Assembly (NCBI RefSeq): GCF_004000985.1 | Contig: NZ_BIMH01000011.1 | Span: 62,001-126,000 of the forward strand | DNA: 64,000 nt | Direction of reading: 5' to 3' | Source: Paenibacillus validus NBRC 15382 | GTDB lineage: Bacteria > Bacillota > Bacilli > Paenibacillales > NBRC-103111 | In this document: piece after piece, positions 1-7,479 of the stretch | How positions within the stretch are numbered: position 1 is the first letter of the stretch | Layout: each line of letters opens with the position of its first letter | Notes under the pieces: model-generated | Seen by the model: only the letters and a program-made list of their open reading frames with translations | The model's database searches: none | What the model was told of the DNA's origin: nothing | Translations under genes and position numbers: made by a program

Positions 1-25
1 GGGGGTTCGAGTCCCTCAGGGCCCA
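1..25 (+). tRNA. 3' end of a tRNA (T-arm and acceptor strand only)
   Basis: The window opens inside a tRNA. Bases 1-17 form a T-arm (5-bp stem, loop TTCGAGT), 18-24 (AGGGCCC) are the 3' acceptor strand and 25 is the discriminator A. CCA is not encoded. The 5' acceptor would read GGGCCCT. The anticodon lies outside the window, so the amino acid cannot be named. Confidence 0.75.
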
Positions 26-33
26 TACGAAGA

Positions 34-59
34 AAACCCTTGCCGAACAAGGGTTTTTC
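34..59 (+). terminator. Rho-independent terminator after the tRNA
   Basis: AAAACCCTTG and CAAGGGTTTT form a stem around a short loop, followed by a T-rich tail. It sits 8 bases after the tRNA discriminator. The same stem core recurs at 2983-3011 and 16592-16619. Confidence 0.8.
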
Positions 60-138
60 TTTATTTGTGGATGACATCATAGAAAGAACTCCCTACGGCT
101 GAAGAAGCTGGAGCGCACGATTTGTTGCACCGATGCAG

Positions 139-174
139 AAAGGCGATACCGCACCAAGCAGTTCGCCTTTTTTT
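139..174. terminator. Hairpin with T-run ahead of the MFS gene
   Basis: AAAGGCGA (139-146) pairs with TCGCCTTT (163-170), followed by further T residues to 174. It works best read on the plus strand and would insulate the downstream transporter from the tRNA transcript. Confidence 0.55.
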
Positions 175-254
175 GCTGCCTCCTCCTTTCGGATGTCCTA
201 TTGATTGACATATTCGGGCAGTTATTATTTATGGATAGGAAGAGGAAATCTAAC

Positions 255-1474
255 ATGAATTCATCAAAAAACCAAGCTCCAATGCCGCAAAAGAAGGACC
301 GTTTCCCGTTATCCCTCTTATGTCTCACCATTGGAGCCTTCGCCATCGGCATGACCGAGTTTATTATTATGGGTCTTCTGCCTAACGTCGCCGACGATCT
401 GCACGTTACGATTCCGCAAGCCGGGCAGCTTATTACGAGCTACGCACTCGGTGTCGCCGTAGGCGCTCCCGTGCTCACCGTGATTACCCACCGCATGCAG
501 CAAAAAAAATTGCTCGTTCTGCTCATGTGTATCTTCATTGCCGGCAACGCCTTGTCAGCGGTGGCTCCTACCTACTATTTGCTTATTGCCGCGCGAATTA
601 TGACGGCCTTTGCTCACGGATCATTCCTGGGCGTCGGGTCGCTTATAGCAGCCCGTCTCGTACGACCCGAGAAGCGGGCGGGCGCCGTATCCATGGTACT
701 AGCCGGAATAACCGTGGCCAACATTATCGGCGTACCGTTCGGAACTTTCATTGGTCAACAGCTTGGGTGGAGAGCTTCGTTCGGACGATTACCTTACTGG
801 GGATCCTTTCTCTTATCGGCATTATTCGATTCATCCCCATCATCCGCCAAGATCAACCGTCCAGTTTGGCCCAAGAGTTCCGCAGTCTGGTGAACCCGCA
901 AGTGCTGCTGATGCTGATTACGGGTGCATTGGGATGCGCGAGCCTGTTCTCCGTCTTTACGTACATTACACCGATGCTGGAATCGATTAGCGGCTTTGCC
1001 GAACACAGTGTGACCTGGATTCTAGTGTTGTTCGGTTTCGGAGTGACCATCGGAAATATAGTAGGCGGCAAGCTGGCGGACTGGAAGCTTATGCCTTCGG
1101 TCATGGTTAACTTTGCTGTACTGGCGGTCATTCTTTCCTTGTTGACCGTAACACTCCGTTATCCCGTTCTTGCCGTCATCACCGTCTTTTGCTGGGGAAT
1201 CGCAGCCTTCGGCATCATGCCCGGCATCCAAGTACGCATCATGAATTTGGCGCATGAAGCGCCGCTGCTCGCAGCGACCTCCAGCCATTCTGCCTTGAAC
1301 CTGGGCAACGCTTCAGGCGCCTATCTCGGTGGCCTGACCATTACGTATGCCGGTCTGACTTCCGTACCGTGGCTGGCAGCGATCCTTACCATTCTCGGCC
1401 TCGCCGGGGCATTGCTTAGCTATGGAGTCGAGCGGAAGCTAAGCCAACAGGTTTTAGTCAATAATTCGGTATAA
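255..1474 (+). pseudogene. MFS transporter (DHA1 / AraJ-YdhP type), frameshifted
   Basis: This would be a 12-segment major facilitator exporter of about 406 residues. The reading starts at ATG 255, preceded by an AGGAAGAGGA ribosome binding site, and runs through six hydrophobic segments with the family's N-terminal pattern (IGMTEFIIMGLLP, then a hydrophobic ITSYALG segment). At about 780-784 the frame changes: the text reads GWRASF and then nonsense, while the next frame continues TITLLGILSLIG and goes on to a normal C-terminal half ending at 1474. Restoring one base (TTC TGG ACG instead of TTC GGA CG) would join the halves. The substrate is unknown; the subfamily usually exports drugs or sugars. 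The break could be a real inactivating mutation or a sequencing error. Each half alone would lack six helices and should not transport. Confidence 0.8.
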
Positions 1475-1619
1475 AATGTGAGGAATATCGACAGGTAGAA
1501 TAAAAATATATAAAAACAAGGGAAAAATTACCTAATTAGGAATTCCAAAAAAAACCTAAATTCATACAAACGATGCATTGCAATCCTCTTCAAGTTAGAT
1601 ATAATTTGATTGATATCAA

Positions 1620-1741
1620 CCGCATGTACGACGATCATGGCAAAACCATTGAAAAATGGTGACGCAAAGCTATAGGGACTTCGTTGGAATCTCCAATATG
1701 TCAGCCAGCTGCCGTAATATAGCCTCCGTTATGTCATGCGG
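1620..1741 (+). promoter_or_regulatory. Cyclic di-GMP-I (GEMM-I) riboswitch
   Basis: The core matches the GEMM-I consensus: GGCAAAACC (1639-1647), a P2 stem ACCATT/AATGGT closed by a GAAA tetraloop, the invariant GACGCAAAGC block (1661-1670), TATAGGG, and a 3' AGCTGCCG element. An outer 7-bp stem CCGCATG (1620-1626) with CATGCGG (1735-1741) encloses it. Downstream, CCTCC (1723-1727) can pair with the GGAGG ribosome binding site (1749-1753), so control is probably at translation initiation. No intrinsic terminator lies between the aptamer and the gene. Class membership comes from the core motifs; the switching direction is inferred. Confidence 0.85.
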
Positions 1742-1763
1742 GACAAGAGGAGGTTGATGATGA

Positions 1764-1922
1764 ATGATACAAGAGTTTAAGATGGCCTGGCATCGCTTTC
1801 TGGCCAGACATTACGAACTAATGATGGAAGACTGTCTTTGTCCCAGGGAAAAAATGAGATTGGCGGCCAAAGCCAGATACCACTTTGGTAAACGCGTTAA
1901 TACGATGGATTCTACCTTATAA
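1764..1922 (+). CDS. 52-residue protein of unknown function under a c-di-GMP riboswitch
   Basis: The start is ATG 1764, ten bases after GGAGG. It encodes a basic, aromatic-rich peptide beginning MIQEFKMAWHRFLARHYEL and containing one CLC pair, with no signal peptide or clear membrane segment. I do not recognise the family. It is the only reading frame between the riboswitch and a terminator at 1940-1966, so it is the presumed riboswitch target. Two earlier ATG codons (1757, 1760) open a frame that stops after six or seven codons and are probably not used. Known GEMM-I targets in Firmicutes include motility, adhesion and pilus genes; a role here is not inferable from the sequence. Confidence 0.65.
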   Translation: MIQEFKMAWHRFLARHYELMMEDCLCPREKMRLAAKARYHFGKRVNTMDSTL

Positions 1923-1939
1923 GAGCCTGAACTTTGTGT

Positions 1940-1966
1940 CCCGAGTCGATCGGGGCTATTTTTTTT
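1940..1966 (+). terminator. Terminator after the riboswitch-controlled gene
   Basis: CCCGA and TCGGG flank GTCGA, followed closely by eight T residues. It ends the short riboswitch transcript. Confidence 0.8.
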
Positions 1967-2314
1967 GCCCGGAAGGCGAGGGAAGTTAGCGATGACCTGC
2001 CGCCGTTTACTTAATCAATCGCCTTGACCGGCGCCATACTTTAATCCATTTATTCCCATCCCCATCCGAATAGAAGCGAATGCCGATCCATTTAAGGGGT
2101 GTCCAAATTTCAGTGAATTGATAATAGGGCAAGGCACAGCACCTCCTGGTGTTTTATATATGAATTATAAAAGAAGTTGGTTAAAAAGGATGATGAACGG
2201 TGTTGTCGAATCAACGTTTTTCTTGATACCTTATCTGATTAGAAATAAATCGAAACGGGGGTGGGTATTCTAGATGTTAATGGATGAAATAAAGCGAAGA
2301 AATGAGGGAAAGTC
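1967..2314. other. Intergenic stretch with no confident gene
   Basis: About 350 bases. A small hairpin CACC-TCCT-GGTG with TTTT lies at 2140-2155. An open frame of 37 codons (ATG 2160 to TAG 2273, beginning MNYKRSWLKRMMNG) has no ribosome binding site and is not called. The 3' part is the leader of the next gene. Confidence 0.5.
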
Positions 2315-3142
2315 TTGTTGGCAGAACAAAGTAAACAACTTGAACAAATCAACAGGATGCAAGAAAATCTTAGCCTGCTTTGGTTTAACTATTGGCAACA
2401 ATATTCGAATTTAAGCACATGGCAATTTTGGTTTTATGCGGCTCTGCTCATCGTGCCTCTGATTGTGCTTTACGTATTCATCGACAAACGAAGAGCACTG
2501 CAAATCGGTTTCTTTGGGTTTAATGTCCATGTATGGTTTACCTATATCGATGCCTATGGCATCAAGAATGTGTTATGGAGTTATCCTTATCAAGCAATAC
2601 CGTCAACCATAACCAGTATCGCATTGGACGCCTCATTTATTCCTGTCGTATACATGTTCGTGTATCAATGGACGCTCCATAAACATAAAAATTATTATTT
2701 ATATGCGACCGCTTTAAGCGTGCTGCTTTCGTTCTTGTTTAAACCCGCTTTATCGGCCTTCGGCTTATTTCAATTATATAAGGGAGCCAATTACTTTTAT
2801 TTACTTCTAGGTTATTTAACGATCATGCTGATATCCAAATGGATCACAAACCTTTTCGTAATTTTCAGAACGAAGCCCCAAAAGATACGGTCGTCACGAA
2901 AAAGCTCAGCCTGCAAAGATGGTTCCCGAACAAAGCCAAAGCCAAATAACCCCCTGGGTCCGGACACGCTTGACCCCTATGACAAAAACCCTTGCTCAGC
3001 AAGGGTTTTTGTCATGTCAAGAACGCTTCGTACCTGTCTCTACGGTTTTCATCCGGTCGAACGACGCAGATGTACCGATTATGAAACCAATCTCCGGTTT
3101 CAAAGTAGTATAACGTATAGCGGGAAACGAGGAGGAGGGTAA
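2315..3142 (+). CDS. CBO0543-type multi-pass membrane protein, likely frameshifted at the 3' end
   Basis: A TTG start at 2315 follows GAGGGAAA. Residues 1 to about 190 form a hydrophobic protein with five or so membrane segments and the pattern of the CBO0543 family of Bacilli (aromatic-rich N-terminus, YVFIDKRR after the first segment, LWSYPYQ, late KWI). The function of that family is unknown. After about residue 190 the reading becomes low-quality and runs straight through a strong terminator at 2983-3011, which is abnormal. In the +1 frame a sensible hydrophilic tail (VVTKKLSLQRWFPNKAKAK) ends at 2949, just before the terminator. The intact gene therefore probably ended at 2949 and a frameshift lies around 2840-2880. 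A separate 36-codon frame (2839-2949) is the less likely alternative. Confidence 0.6.
   Translation: MLAEQSKQLEQINRMQENLSLLWFNYWQQYSNLSTWQFWFYAALLIVPLIVLYVFIDKRRALQIGFFGFNVHVWFTYIDAYGIKNVLWSYPYQAIPSTITSIALDASFIPVVYMFVYQWTLHKHKNYYLYATALSVLLSFLFKPALSAFGLFQLYKGANYFYLLLGYLTIMLISKWITNLFVIFRTKPQKIRSSRKSSACKDGSRTKPKPNNPLGPDTLDPYDKNPCSARVFVMSRTLRTCLYGFHPVERRRCTDYETNLRFQSSITYSGKRGGG
2983..3011 (+). terminator. Strong terminator embedded in the apparent 3' end of the CBO0543-type gene
   Basis: CAAAAACCCTTGCT and AGCAAGGGTTTTTG form a nearly perfect stem with T-runs on both sides. Its position argues that the upstream gene really stops at 2949. Confidence 0.85.
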
Positions 3143-3145
3143 GAC

Positions 3146-3589
3146 ATGAAACGTTATTTGCTGCTATTGGCGCTCGTTATCGGGATACTGCCGGGTTGTT
3201 CGGCGCTTAACGAAGTGAACCATACGCTCGATTACATCAATGAAGCGACGAGTTTTGTGAATCGGGCGAGCGGTTTTGCCGAGCAGGTGCCGGTCTTGGC
3301 TCAGCAAGCGCTGCTGGATCCTGCGTCCAGAACGGCGCTTCAACAGGAGCTGGAGAGCATGAGGGACGGCATCGTGCGATTTAACGGTCTGGAAGTTCCC
3401 AAAGTGGCTCAAGACCTTCATAAGCAGTTGGTCGCGCATAATGAAGCTTTAATGAAAGAATTGACATTGCATTTGGAGCAGATGAATCAGAACGTGATCG
3501 ATTTCAAAGCGCTTGCGGACTCCCCGATGCTGCAAACGATCAATAAAATCACTCAAACGTTAACGAGCATCCGGGAGCTCGCTCCCTAA
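3146..3589 (+). CDS. DUF6376 family lipoprotein
   Basis: The 147-residue product has a lipoprotein signal peptide (MKRYLLLLALVIGILPGC) with lipobox LPGC, so the mature protein would be anchored through Cys18. The body is predicted mostly helical, with the family pattern of an N-terminal LDYINEATSFVNRAS stretch and later PVLAQQA and NGLEVPKVAQDLH. The start ATG 3146 follows GAGGAGGG at good spacing. The gene stands alone. The family is found in Bacillales; its role is not established. Confidence 0.8.
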   Translation: MKRYLLLLALVIGILPGCSALNEVNHTLDYINEATSFVNRASGFAEQVPVLAQQALLDPASRTALQQELESMRDGIVRFNGLEVPKVAQDLHKQLVAHNEALMKELTLHLEQMNQNVIDFKALADSPMLQTINKITQTLTSIRELAP

Positions 3590-3626
3590 GCTCCGGCACC
3601 GCGGCCATACTGCCGCCGGAGGGATT

Positions 3627-3863
3627 TCAAGTATTCTCTTCGTTTGTTGATTCCTGAACGTAGCGGTCGTAACGATCGTCAATTTCTTGGGCCAACCGCC
3701 GGTAAAGTTCCGTTTCTTCAGTGACGGGATCGAACGGGGCCTGGATGCGGATTTCGGTCTTGGCGGGCAGCCGGCGGCGTGCCGTTTCCCTGATTTCGGG
3801 TTCTTCCATGCCGGCTTCCAGCAGCGCTTTGGCGAGTTCTTGTTCATAGGGTTGTTGACTCAT
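3627..3863 (-). CDS. Small hypothetical protein, 78 residues
   Basis: Starts at ATG 3863 with AAGAAGGGAG upstream on the minus strand. The product begins MSQQPYEQELAKALLEAGM and is charged, soluble and probably helical, with a central RRRLPAKTEIRIQAP segment. No family is recognised. It lies downstream of, and in the same direction as, the SASP gene but is separated from it by a terminator. A longer overlapping frame on the same strand (3560-3847) has low-complexity basic composition and was not chosen. Confidence 0.6.
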   Translation of the reverse strand: MSQQPYEQELAKALLEAGMEEPEIRETARRRLPAKTEIRIQAPFDPVTEETELYRRLAQEIDDRYDRYVQESTNEENT

Positions 3864-3910
3864 CGGGCTGGCTCCCTTCTTGATCTAAGGATCTTATACG
3901 CAGAAAATTC

Positions 3911-3937
3911 CCCGCCGGGATAAACCGGGCGGGGACT
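3911..3937 (-). terminator. Terminator after the SASP gene
   Basis: A GC-rich stem (CCCCGCC with GGCGGGG, loop around GGGATAAACC) is followed on the minus strand by AATTTTC. It separates the SASP gene from the small gene at 3627-3863. Confidence 0.6.
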
Positions 3938-3996
3938 TATGTGTTACAAACCATCCTTATGTCTGAGGAGGATTCGTTGGAAAGCCATTTTCGCGA

Positions 3997-4230
3997 TCAT
4001 CGCTTTCCGAAAGCTTGTCCGGACAGCTGCTGCTCCGCGATTTGTACCAGTCTGCGGGTGATGTGACCGCCGATAGCGCCTGTATCGCGCGTAGCCATAT
4101 AGCCGTAGTACCCGTCTTGCGGAACCTGAATGCCTAATTCTTGCGCTACTTCATACTTCAATTGCTCTAATGCAGACGCCGCTTGCTGAACGACCAGTTG
4201 ATTATTGGAACGACTTCTTCCTGTAGCCAT
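3997..4230 (-). CDS. Alpha/beta-type small acid-soluble spore protein
   Basis: These 70-80 residue proteins saturate DNA in the spore core and protect it from UV and chemical damage, and are degraded by the GPR protease on germination. The 77-residue product shows the family landmarks: an N-terminal NNQLVVQQAASALEQLKYEVA helix, the GPR-type region ELGIQVPQDGYYG, and the conserved GAIGGHITRRLV helix near the C-terminus. The start ATG 4230 follows GGAGGGATTT. Upstream on the minus strand, GCATA and CATTGG (4303 to 4273) loosely fit a forespore sigma-G promoter. The family call is firm; paralogue identity cannot be given. Confidence 0.95.
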   Translation of the reverse strand: MATGRSRSNNQLVVQQAASALEQLKYEVAQELGIQVPQDGYYGYMATRDTGAIGGHITRRLVQIAEQQLSGQAFGKR

Positions 4231-4337
4231 GCCTGAAATCCCTCCTGGATTGAATGTTCATTGGCTTTTGTCTGCCAATGTAAGGATATGATTTCCGGTA
4301 TGCTGCCGATTTATCCATGCCCAGGTGAAAATTTCAA

Positions 4338-4366
4338 TTGATTTTTCCCCGGATCGTGGATATAAT
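4338..4366 (+). promoter_or_regulatory. Sigma-A type promoter of tRNA-Leu
   Basis: TTGATT (4338-4343), a 17-base spacer, and a perfect TATAAT (4361-4366) lie 34 bases before the tRNA. Confidence 0.7.
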
Positions 4367-4399
4367 AAAAAAAGTCGGGATTTTTCGACGTTACCATAA

Positions 4400-4485
4400 G
4401 CCGGAGTGGCGGAATAGGCAGACGCACAGGACTTAAAATCCTGCGGTAGGTGACTACCGTACCGGTTCGACCCCGGTCTTCGGCA
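4400..4485 (+). tRNA. tRNA-Leu (anticodon TAA)
   Basis: The acceptor strands GCCGGAG and CTTCGGC pair with one G-U. The anticodon loop reads CTTAAAA, giving anticodon TAA (codon UUA). There is a long variable arm (GCGGTAGGTGACTACCGT), as expected for class II tRNA-Leu, and a TTCGACC T-loop. The discriminator is A4485 and CCA is not encoded. Confidence 0.95.
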
Positions 4486-4500
4486 GTACGACAAGTCAGG

Positions 4501-4555
4501 AAACTCTTTGGATGAACGGATGCGCTAGGCATCGGGACAACCAGGGAGTTTTTTC
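4501..4555 (+). terminator. Terminator after tRNA-Leu
   Basis: AAACTCTTTGG (4501-4511) pairs with CCAGGGAGTTT (4541-4551), partly through G-U pairs, followed by a T-run. Confidence 0.65.
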
Positions 4556-4673
4556 ATTTGCCTTCTGCGCAGACGAACCCGTGCCTTTAGCTTAGATCGC
4601 TTGCTGAAAGTCGGGATGTTTCGCTGAACGTCGTCATATACTTTACAACACACAAGGGAAGAGGAGGGACGAC

Positions 4674-4892
4674 ATGCCTTCAATCATACTGGCCCCGATC
4701 AAAATTACCGGCAATGAAGGTGATCTGGTGTTTGGCGACGTGCTGCAAATTAATCCGAAAACAACCTTTAAATTTTACACAGGTTCAGGCGGCAGTAATA
4801 CGGGTGATTTCAGCGCGACCTTTACACTGATCAGCTTTACCAATACACTTGACCCTGATATCGCCGACAGCAACAATGCCGCCAACAATTAA
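4674..4892 (+). CDS. GerPF/GerPA-family spore germination protein
   Basis: The 72-residue product belongs to the GerPA/PF family (PF10676): N-terminal MPSIILAPIKI, a GDVLQINPKTTFKFYTGSGGSNTGDF core and a TNTLDPDIADSNNAANN tail. GerP proteins act in the inner spore coat and help germinants pass through the coat. It is a separate unit from the gerPABCDE cluster that begins 700 bases downstream, with a divergent Hsp20 gene between them. The start ATG follows GAGGAGGGACGAC. In Bacillus the gerPF gene is the last of a six-gene operon, so this copy may be the displaced gerPF; assignment as PF rather than PA is tentative. Confidence 0.85.
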   Translation: MPSIILAPIKITGNEGDLVFGDVLQINPKTTFKFYTGSGGSNTGDFSATFTLISFTNTLDPDIADSNNAANN

Positions 4893-4912
4893 CGAAGCAA
4901 CGAACAGAAAAG

Positions 4913-4962
4913 AGCACACCACTCATGTCTCCGTGCGGAGCGAGTCAGGTGTGCTTTCCTTT
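4913..4962. terminator. Shared terminator between convergent gerPF-like and Hsp20-like genes
   Basis: AGCACACC (4913-4920) and GGTGTGCT (4948-4955) are perfectly complementary, with A-rich sequence on the left and T-rich on the right, so it can serve both strands. Confidence 0.7.
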
Positions 4963-4973
4963 GCCGCGCATCC

Positions 4974-5459
4974 TCACGTAAAACGGACGTCAATTTCGTA
5001 GAATGGATTTTCCGTCGTTTGTTTACGCATATGAAGCTGCAGTATACCGTTCTTATAGACCGCTTTGCAGCTGCTTGGGACGATGAAGCCGGGAAGCCCG
5101 ATCGTTTGCGTCTTGTCGTCCGGAAGGCCTTCCAGCCTCAGTTGGTCGGTATTCAGCAGCACCCGGATTTTTCGCGCTTGCGCACGGTCGGGGATATGCA
5201 CCTTGACGATGACGTTATTATGGGTATCGAACACTTCCGAGTGAAAATGATGATTCAACGTCTGCACTTCCATCTGCGGAATCGTTTTTTTTAACACGTC
5301 CTTAATGTACCCGTCCACCCAAGACAAATCTCCGGCTGCGGCAGCCGGTCCCGTATCCCCTGAACCCGGTTGTGGCGGAAACGGCATTTTGCCTCCGAAA
5401 AATTGTTCGAACTGCTTCCAGTTCATGTCGAAATAAGGATTCGGATTCGATCCGCTCAT
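4974..5459 (-). CDS. Hsp20/alpha-crystallin-fold protein, spore-associated (GerT/CotM-like)
   Basis: The 161-residue product has an N-terminal tail rich in Asn, Pro and Phe (MSGSNPNPYFDMNWKQFEQFF), a Gly/Ala linker, and a C-terminal beta-sandwich of the alpha-crystallin type from about residue 70 (HHFHSEVFDTHNNVIVKVHIP, then LRLEGL and CKAVYKNGILQLHM). It lacks the usual terminal I-X-I anchor of general chaperones. GerT of Bacillus cereus and CotM of B. subtilis are spore coat members with such divergent domains. Its location between gerPF-like and gerPABCDE supports a spore role, which is an inference. Confidence 0.7.
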   Translation of the reverse strand: MSGSNPNPYFDMNWKQFEQFFGGKMPFPPQPGSGDTGPAAAAGDLSWVDGYIKDVLKKTIPQMEVQTLNHHFHSEVFDTHNNVIVKVHIPDRAQARKIRVLLNTDQLRLEGLPDDKTQTIGLPGFIVPSSCKAVYKNGILQLHMRKQTTENPFYEIDVRFT

Positions 5460-5593
5460 ATAGCCTCACTCCTTCCTTCTACACTATATGACCGTGCGGC
5501 CTTCGACATGAGTGTTAAGGCGAAAAGCAAAACATACTTTCGCCGTTCTTCTCATATAATGAACCAAATCCATGACAGGTAGGGTGCTGCATA

Positions 5594-5815
5594 ATGCCGG
5601 CCATAGTGGGCGTGATCAAAATCAGCAGTGTTGGTACGGGCTCCATTGTGCATATCGGCGACTCCATCCAGCTGGCGCCGCGTTCGACGGCGAAAACGTT
5701 CGCAGGCGCCGGATCGTTCAACACCGGAGACTTTTTGCGTACATATAACTATGTGAGCACGACCAATACGATTGACAAGGAAGTTGCGGATACCAACAAT
5801 GCACTCAACAACTAA
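5594..5815 (+). CDS. gerPA: Spore germination protein GerPA
   Basis: First gene of the gerPABCDE cluster. The 73-residue product starts MPAIVGVIKISSVGTGSIVHIGD and has the SPK-like APRSTAKTFAGAGSFNTGDFL core and the TNTIDKEVADTNNA tail of the GerPA/PF family. It is a coat-localised protein needed for efficient nutrient access during germination. The start ATG 5594 follows GGTAGGGTG. It is related to, but not identical with, the copy at 4674-4892. Confidence 0.9.
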   Translation: MPAIVGVIKISSVGTGSIVHIGDSIQLAPRSTAKTFAGAGSFNTGDFLRTYNYVSTTNTIDKEVADTNNALNN

Positions 5816-5832
5816 GGCAGGTGTCGCCCGCC

Positions 5833-6060
5833 ATGACGAATTGCACCGTCCATCAAAATATCGTGATCCATCAGCTTAAAGTCGGCTCGATCAATAACTC
5901 GTCCATTCTGCAAATCGGAACCGCGGGCACGATTCGAGCACTTTCCAATTTATATAACACCGGAGGGATTACCGGGCCCGCGCCTGCGCTTGGGCAGGTA
6001 GGAGGGCCCGAAGGAGCTTCTCCGTTTCCGTTGGTGCCGCTGCCTTCCCCTACCATTTAA
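5833..6060 (+). CDS. gerPB: Spore germination protein GerPB
   Basis: The 75-residue product matches GerPB (QNIVIHQLKVGSINNSSILQIG, then LSNLYNTGGITGPAP and a Pro-rich end). ATG 5833 is preferred because AAGGCAGGTG lies at suitable distance and matches the family's N-terminal length; an in-frame GTG at 5821 would sit on top of that site. It follows gerPA by 17 bases and precedes gerPC by 15. Confidence 0.9.
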   Translation: MTNCTVHQNIVIHQLKVGSINNSSILQIGTAGTIRALSNLYNTGGITGPAPALGQVGGPEGASPFPLVPLPSPTI

Positions 6061-6075
6061 ACGGAGGAATATGCC

Positions 6076-6711
6076 ATGTACGCCGAATATGCGTCCTATT
6101 TCCAGAAGCTGAACGACTATTTGAAGTGGCAAACTGAGCGTATCCGTTACTTGGAGAGCCGGATCGACGGCCTAGAGCAGGAGCTGGACAAGGTCAAGTC
6201 GCAAGATCGCATACGGATCGATAAGATCGAGTACAATTTCGATCAGCTGAAGGTGGAGAAGCTGGACGGCACGCTGAATGTCGGTATTGCGCCCGCGGGG
6301 CTGGGGGCTCAGAACATCGACGACCTGGCGGTCGGCGGCAAGACGGTCTACACGAATACGGCCCGTTCTGAGTCGTTCGAGCGCATTCAGAAGCGAGTCG
6401 ATGACTTCCTGCTGCAAGCCGCGCCTGCCGAGATGGAGAAACTGCAGGACCGGTATCAGCTCCACTTGAGCGAAGAATTTCAAGATTTCATGATCGGCGA
6501 CCTGCAAGGGCAAACCGGGCAGCGGATCGAGTATTATATGCAATCGATAGGAGGAAACGGGCAGACGCTTCTTCTTACACAAGAGCAGGAGGAAGCGATC
6601 GCATCTAAAGTCATTGATGATGTAAGATCCGGGATTGAGCAGTATTTGATGAAGCAGAAGGACGAGGGGGGGAAGTCGGATGATTCGAATGAATTTGCAG
6701 GTGGAAAATAG
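6076..6711 (+). CDS. gerPC: Spore germination protein GerPC
   Basis: The 211-residue product has an N-terminal coiled coil (YFQKLNDYLKWQTERIRYLE onward to about residue 50), the GTLNVGIAPAG motif, and a helical C-terminal half. GerPC is the largest member of the cluster and is predicted to be a coat component. The start ATG 6076 follows ACGGAGGAA. Its last 32 bases overlap gerPD, suggesting translational coupling. Confidence 0.88.
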   Translation: MYAEYASYFQKLNDYLKWQTERIRYLESRIDGLEQELDKVKSQDRIRIDKIEYNFDQLKVEKLDGTLNVGIAPAGLGAQNIDDLAVGGKTVYTNTARSESFERIQKRVDDFLLQAAPAEMEKLQDRYQLHLSEEFQDFMIGDLQGQTGQRIEYYMQSIGGNGQTLLLTQEQEEAIASKVIDDVRSGIEQYLMKQKDEGGKSDDSNEFAGGK

Positions 6712-6871
6712 ATCGTTATGCGTCGGCGATATCAAAGTGGTCGGGGTTGCGAGCGCCTCCGTTCTGCTGATAGGAGACACTCAGTCGATCTCGCTGTCAT
6801 CGGTGTTCGACACGCCGCCGGAATCGTTGATCATCGGCCCGACAATGATTGTTCCGACGGAAGAGGAATAA
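6680..6871 (+). CDS. gerPD: Spore germination protein GerPD
   Basis: The 63-residue product carries the GerPD hallmarks VENRSLCVGDIKVVGVASASVLLIGD and SSVFDTPPESLIIGP. The start ATG 6680 lies after a G-rich AGGACGAGGGGGGAAG site inside the end of gerPC; ATG 6689 is an alternative. Its stop touches the start of gerPE. Confidence 0.88.
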   Translation: MIRMNLQVENRSLCVGDIKVVGVASASVLLIGDTQSISLSSVFDTPPESLIIGPTMIVPTEEE

Positions 6872-6873
6872 GT

Positions 6874-7263
6874 GTGCCGATACCGAACGAACGTACAAGC
6901 ACGGTGCAGTCGGTCAAGGTTAACGATATCGGGTATGCCTCCTCGCTGTTCGTAGGCGATTTGCGTTATTTTGCTCCGGTAAGCTTGGTATTTGCCGTGC
7001 AGAGGGAAATCTCGCGTTTCTCGGGCAGTGAGGGCGATTTGTCAAAATTCTCGACGTTCTGGAGGCCGATTCCAGAGCTGCTGCCGGACGAGGATGTCCG
7101 GATGCGTGTTGTCAATGTTGATCCTGTTATTCGAGCCGGCACGGTGCGGGTCACGTCGATCTCCAGCTCCTCGCTCGTGCAGTTCGGGGAGCTGCGCGGC
7201 ATTTGCGCCGAATCGCGGGTAAAAAATATCAGGGAGATACTAACAGGATTGCCTCTGAAATAG
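6874..7263 (+). CDS. gerPE: Spore germination protein GerPE
   Basis: The 129-residue product fits GerPE in length and sequence (RTSTVQSVKVNDIGYASSLFVGD, later INV-like VVNVDPVIRAGTVRVTSISSSSLVQFG). The start is GTG 6874, two bases after the gerPD stop, with GAAGAGGAA as ribosome binding site. It closes the gerPABCDE run; no gerPF follows it, unlike in Bacillus. Confidence 0.85.
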   Translation: MPIPNERTSTVQSVKVNDIGYASSLFVGDLRYFAPVSLVFAVQREISRFSGSEGDLSKFSTFWRPIPELLPDEDVRMRVVNVDPVIRAGTVRVTSISSSSLVQFGELRGICAESRVKNIREILTGLPLK

Positions 7264-7345
7264 GAGATGATTGTTAGAATGCCGGACAAGCAAGCTGATC
7301 CTATACGCTCCTCGTCCGTTTTTGTGAATGAGGAGGAGCGGATCT

Positions 7346-7389
7346 AGCAGCCTGAGCTTCGCCGGACCGGCGGACTCGTGCTGCTTTTT
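7346..7389 (+). terminator. Terminator of the gerP operon
   Basis: AGCAGCCTGAG and ACTCGTGCTGCT pair around an inner GCCGGACCGGC hairpin, followed by TTTTT. A second stem without T-run, formed by CGCTCCTC and GAGGAGCG (7306-7340), precedes it. Confidence 0.65.
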
Positions 7390-7479
7390 GCCTTTCGCGG
7401 CTGTGAAGCGCGAAGGCATGTGATATAATGGACAGGGATGATGAATCTGGAGAAATAAACGGCGAGGGAGAGGGATACA

